Shown here piece after piece: positions 5,442 through 5,702 of a stretch of DNA of 5,702 nucleotides. Position 1 is the first letter of the stretch; every line of letters starts with the position of its first letter. The stretch spans positions 1-5,702 of the forward strand of contig JAJAYY010000074.1 in assembly GCA_026785965.1 (NCBI GenBank). The letters are read 5' to 3'. This stretch comes from Sphingomonas bacterium (GTDB lineage Bacteria; Pseudomonadota; Alphaproteobacteria; Sphingomonadales; Sphingomonadaceae). Position numbers and translations under genes: made by a program. The notes below the pieces were generated by a model. The model did no database searches and was not told the origin of the DNA. It saw only the letters and a program-made list of their open reading frames with translations.

Positions 5442-5702
5442 GCTTTGAAACGATCCTCGTCGAAGCCAGAGGCGCGGTGACGCTCGTCACGCTCAACCGC
5501 CCCCAGGCATTGAACGCGCTCAACTCGATGGTGCTCGCCGAATTGATCGCTGCCTTCGCCGCTTACGACGCCGACGACAGCCAGCGTTGCCTCGTTTTGA
5601 CTGGCTCCGAGAAAGCGTTCGCCGCCGGGGCCGACATCAAGGAAATGCAGGCTCAGGGCTTCGCTTCGATGTATTCGTCCAACTTCTTTGCCGGCTGGGA
5701 GC
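5438..5702 (+). CDS. Enoyl-CoA hydratase, 5' part only (runs off the window)
   Basis: The first 88 codons of a gene cut by the window end read MSFETILVEARGAVTLVTLNRP and continue with ALNALN, LVLTGSEKAFAAGADIKEM and FFAGWE. These are the N-terminal hallmarks of short-chain enoyl-CoA hydratase of the mitochondrial ECHS1 type. AFAAGADI is the first half of the CoA-binding oxyanion hole; the second half and the catalytic glutamates lie beyond the edge. In this pathway it would hydrate methacrylyl-CoA to 3-hydroxyisobutyryl-CoA, and it may also serve fatty acid oxidation. The start overlaps the hydrolase stop by 4 bp (ATGA), a strong sign of one operon and coupled translation. The catalytic half cannot be checked here. 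Confidence 0.9.
   Translation, partial: MSFETILVEARGAVTLVTLNRPQALNALNSMVLAELIAAFAAYDADDSQRCLVLTGSEKAFAAGADIKEMQAQGFASMYSSNFFAGWE

Overview
This GC-rich window (visibly well over 60% G+C, with strong G/C preference at third codon positions) looks like chromosomal DNA of an alphaproteobacterium, most likely a sphingomonad (Sphingomonas/Sphingomicrobium type). That assignment is inference. It rests on the style of the proteins, the small lipoprotein with an ADC-type C-terminal domain, and two kinds of intergenic repeat that I recall from such genomes. No database was searched.

All six genes lie on the + strand and are tightly packed. Positions 1-191 are a relatively AT-rich intergenic region with a weak promoter candidate and a degenerate palindromic repeat. 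Next come a small secreted lipoprotein of unknown role (192-716) and a beta-class glutathione S-transferase (742-1341). From 1370 the window holds a branched-chain acyl-CoA catabolic block. It contains an isobutyryl-CoA-dehydrogenase-like acyl-CoA dehydrogenase (1370-2512), a full-length class I polyhydroxyalkanoate synthase PhaC (2655-4337), a 3-hydroxyisobutyryl-CoA hydrolase (4341-5441) and the start of an enoyl-CoA hydratase (5438 to the window end). Spacings are 25, 28, 142, 3 and -4 bp, so the last three genes are almost certainly co-transcribed and the whole set may be.

The dehydrogenase, hydratase and hydrolase form the valine route isobutyryl-CoA -> methacrylyl-CoA -> 3-hydroxyisobutyryl-CoA -> 3-hydroxyisobutyrate. 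The hydrolase step keeps reactive methacrylyl-CoA low. 3-Hydroxyisobutyrate dehydrogenase (mmsB) would be expected just beyond the right edge. The odd member is phaC, a storage-polymer polymerase inside the valine module. Its ribosome-binding site lies in the right arm of a 39-bp imperfect inverted repeat (2545-2649), which is the most interesting structural feature here. I see no wholly new system, no mobile element, no CRISPR array and no tRNA or rRNA gene. The observations worth following are the phaC placement, its structured leader, and a glycine-to-alanine change in its lipase box.
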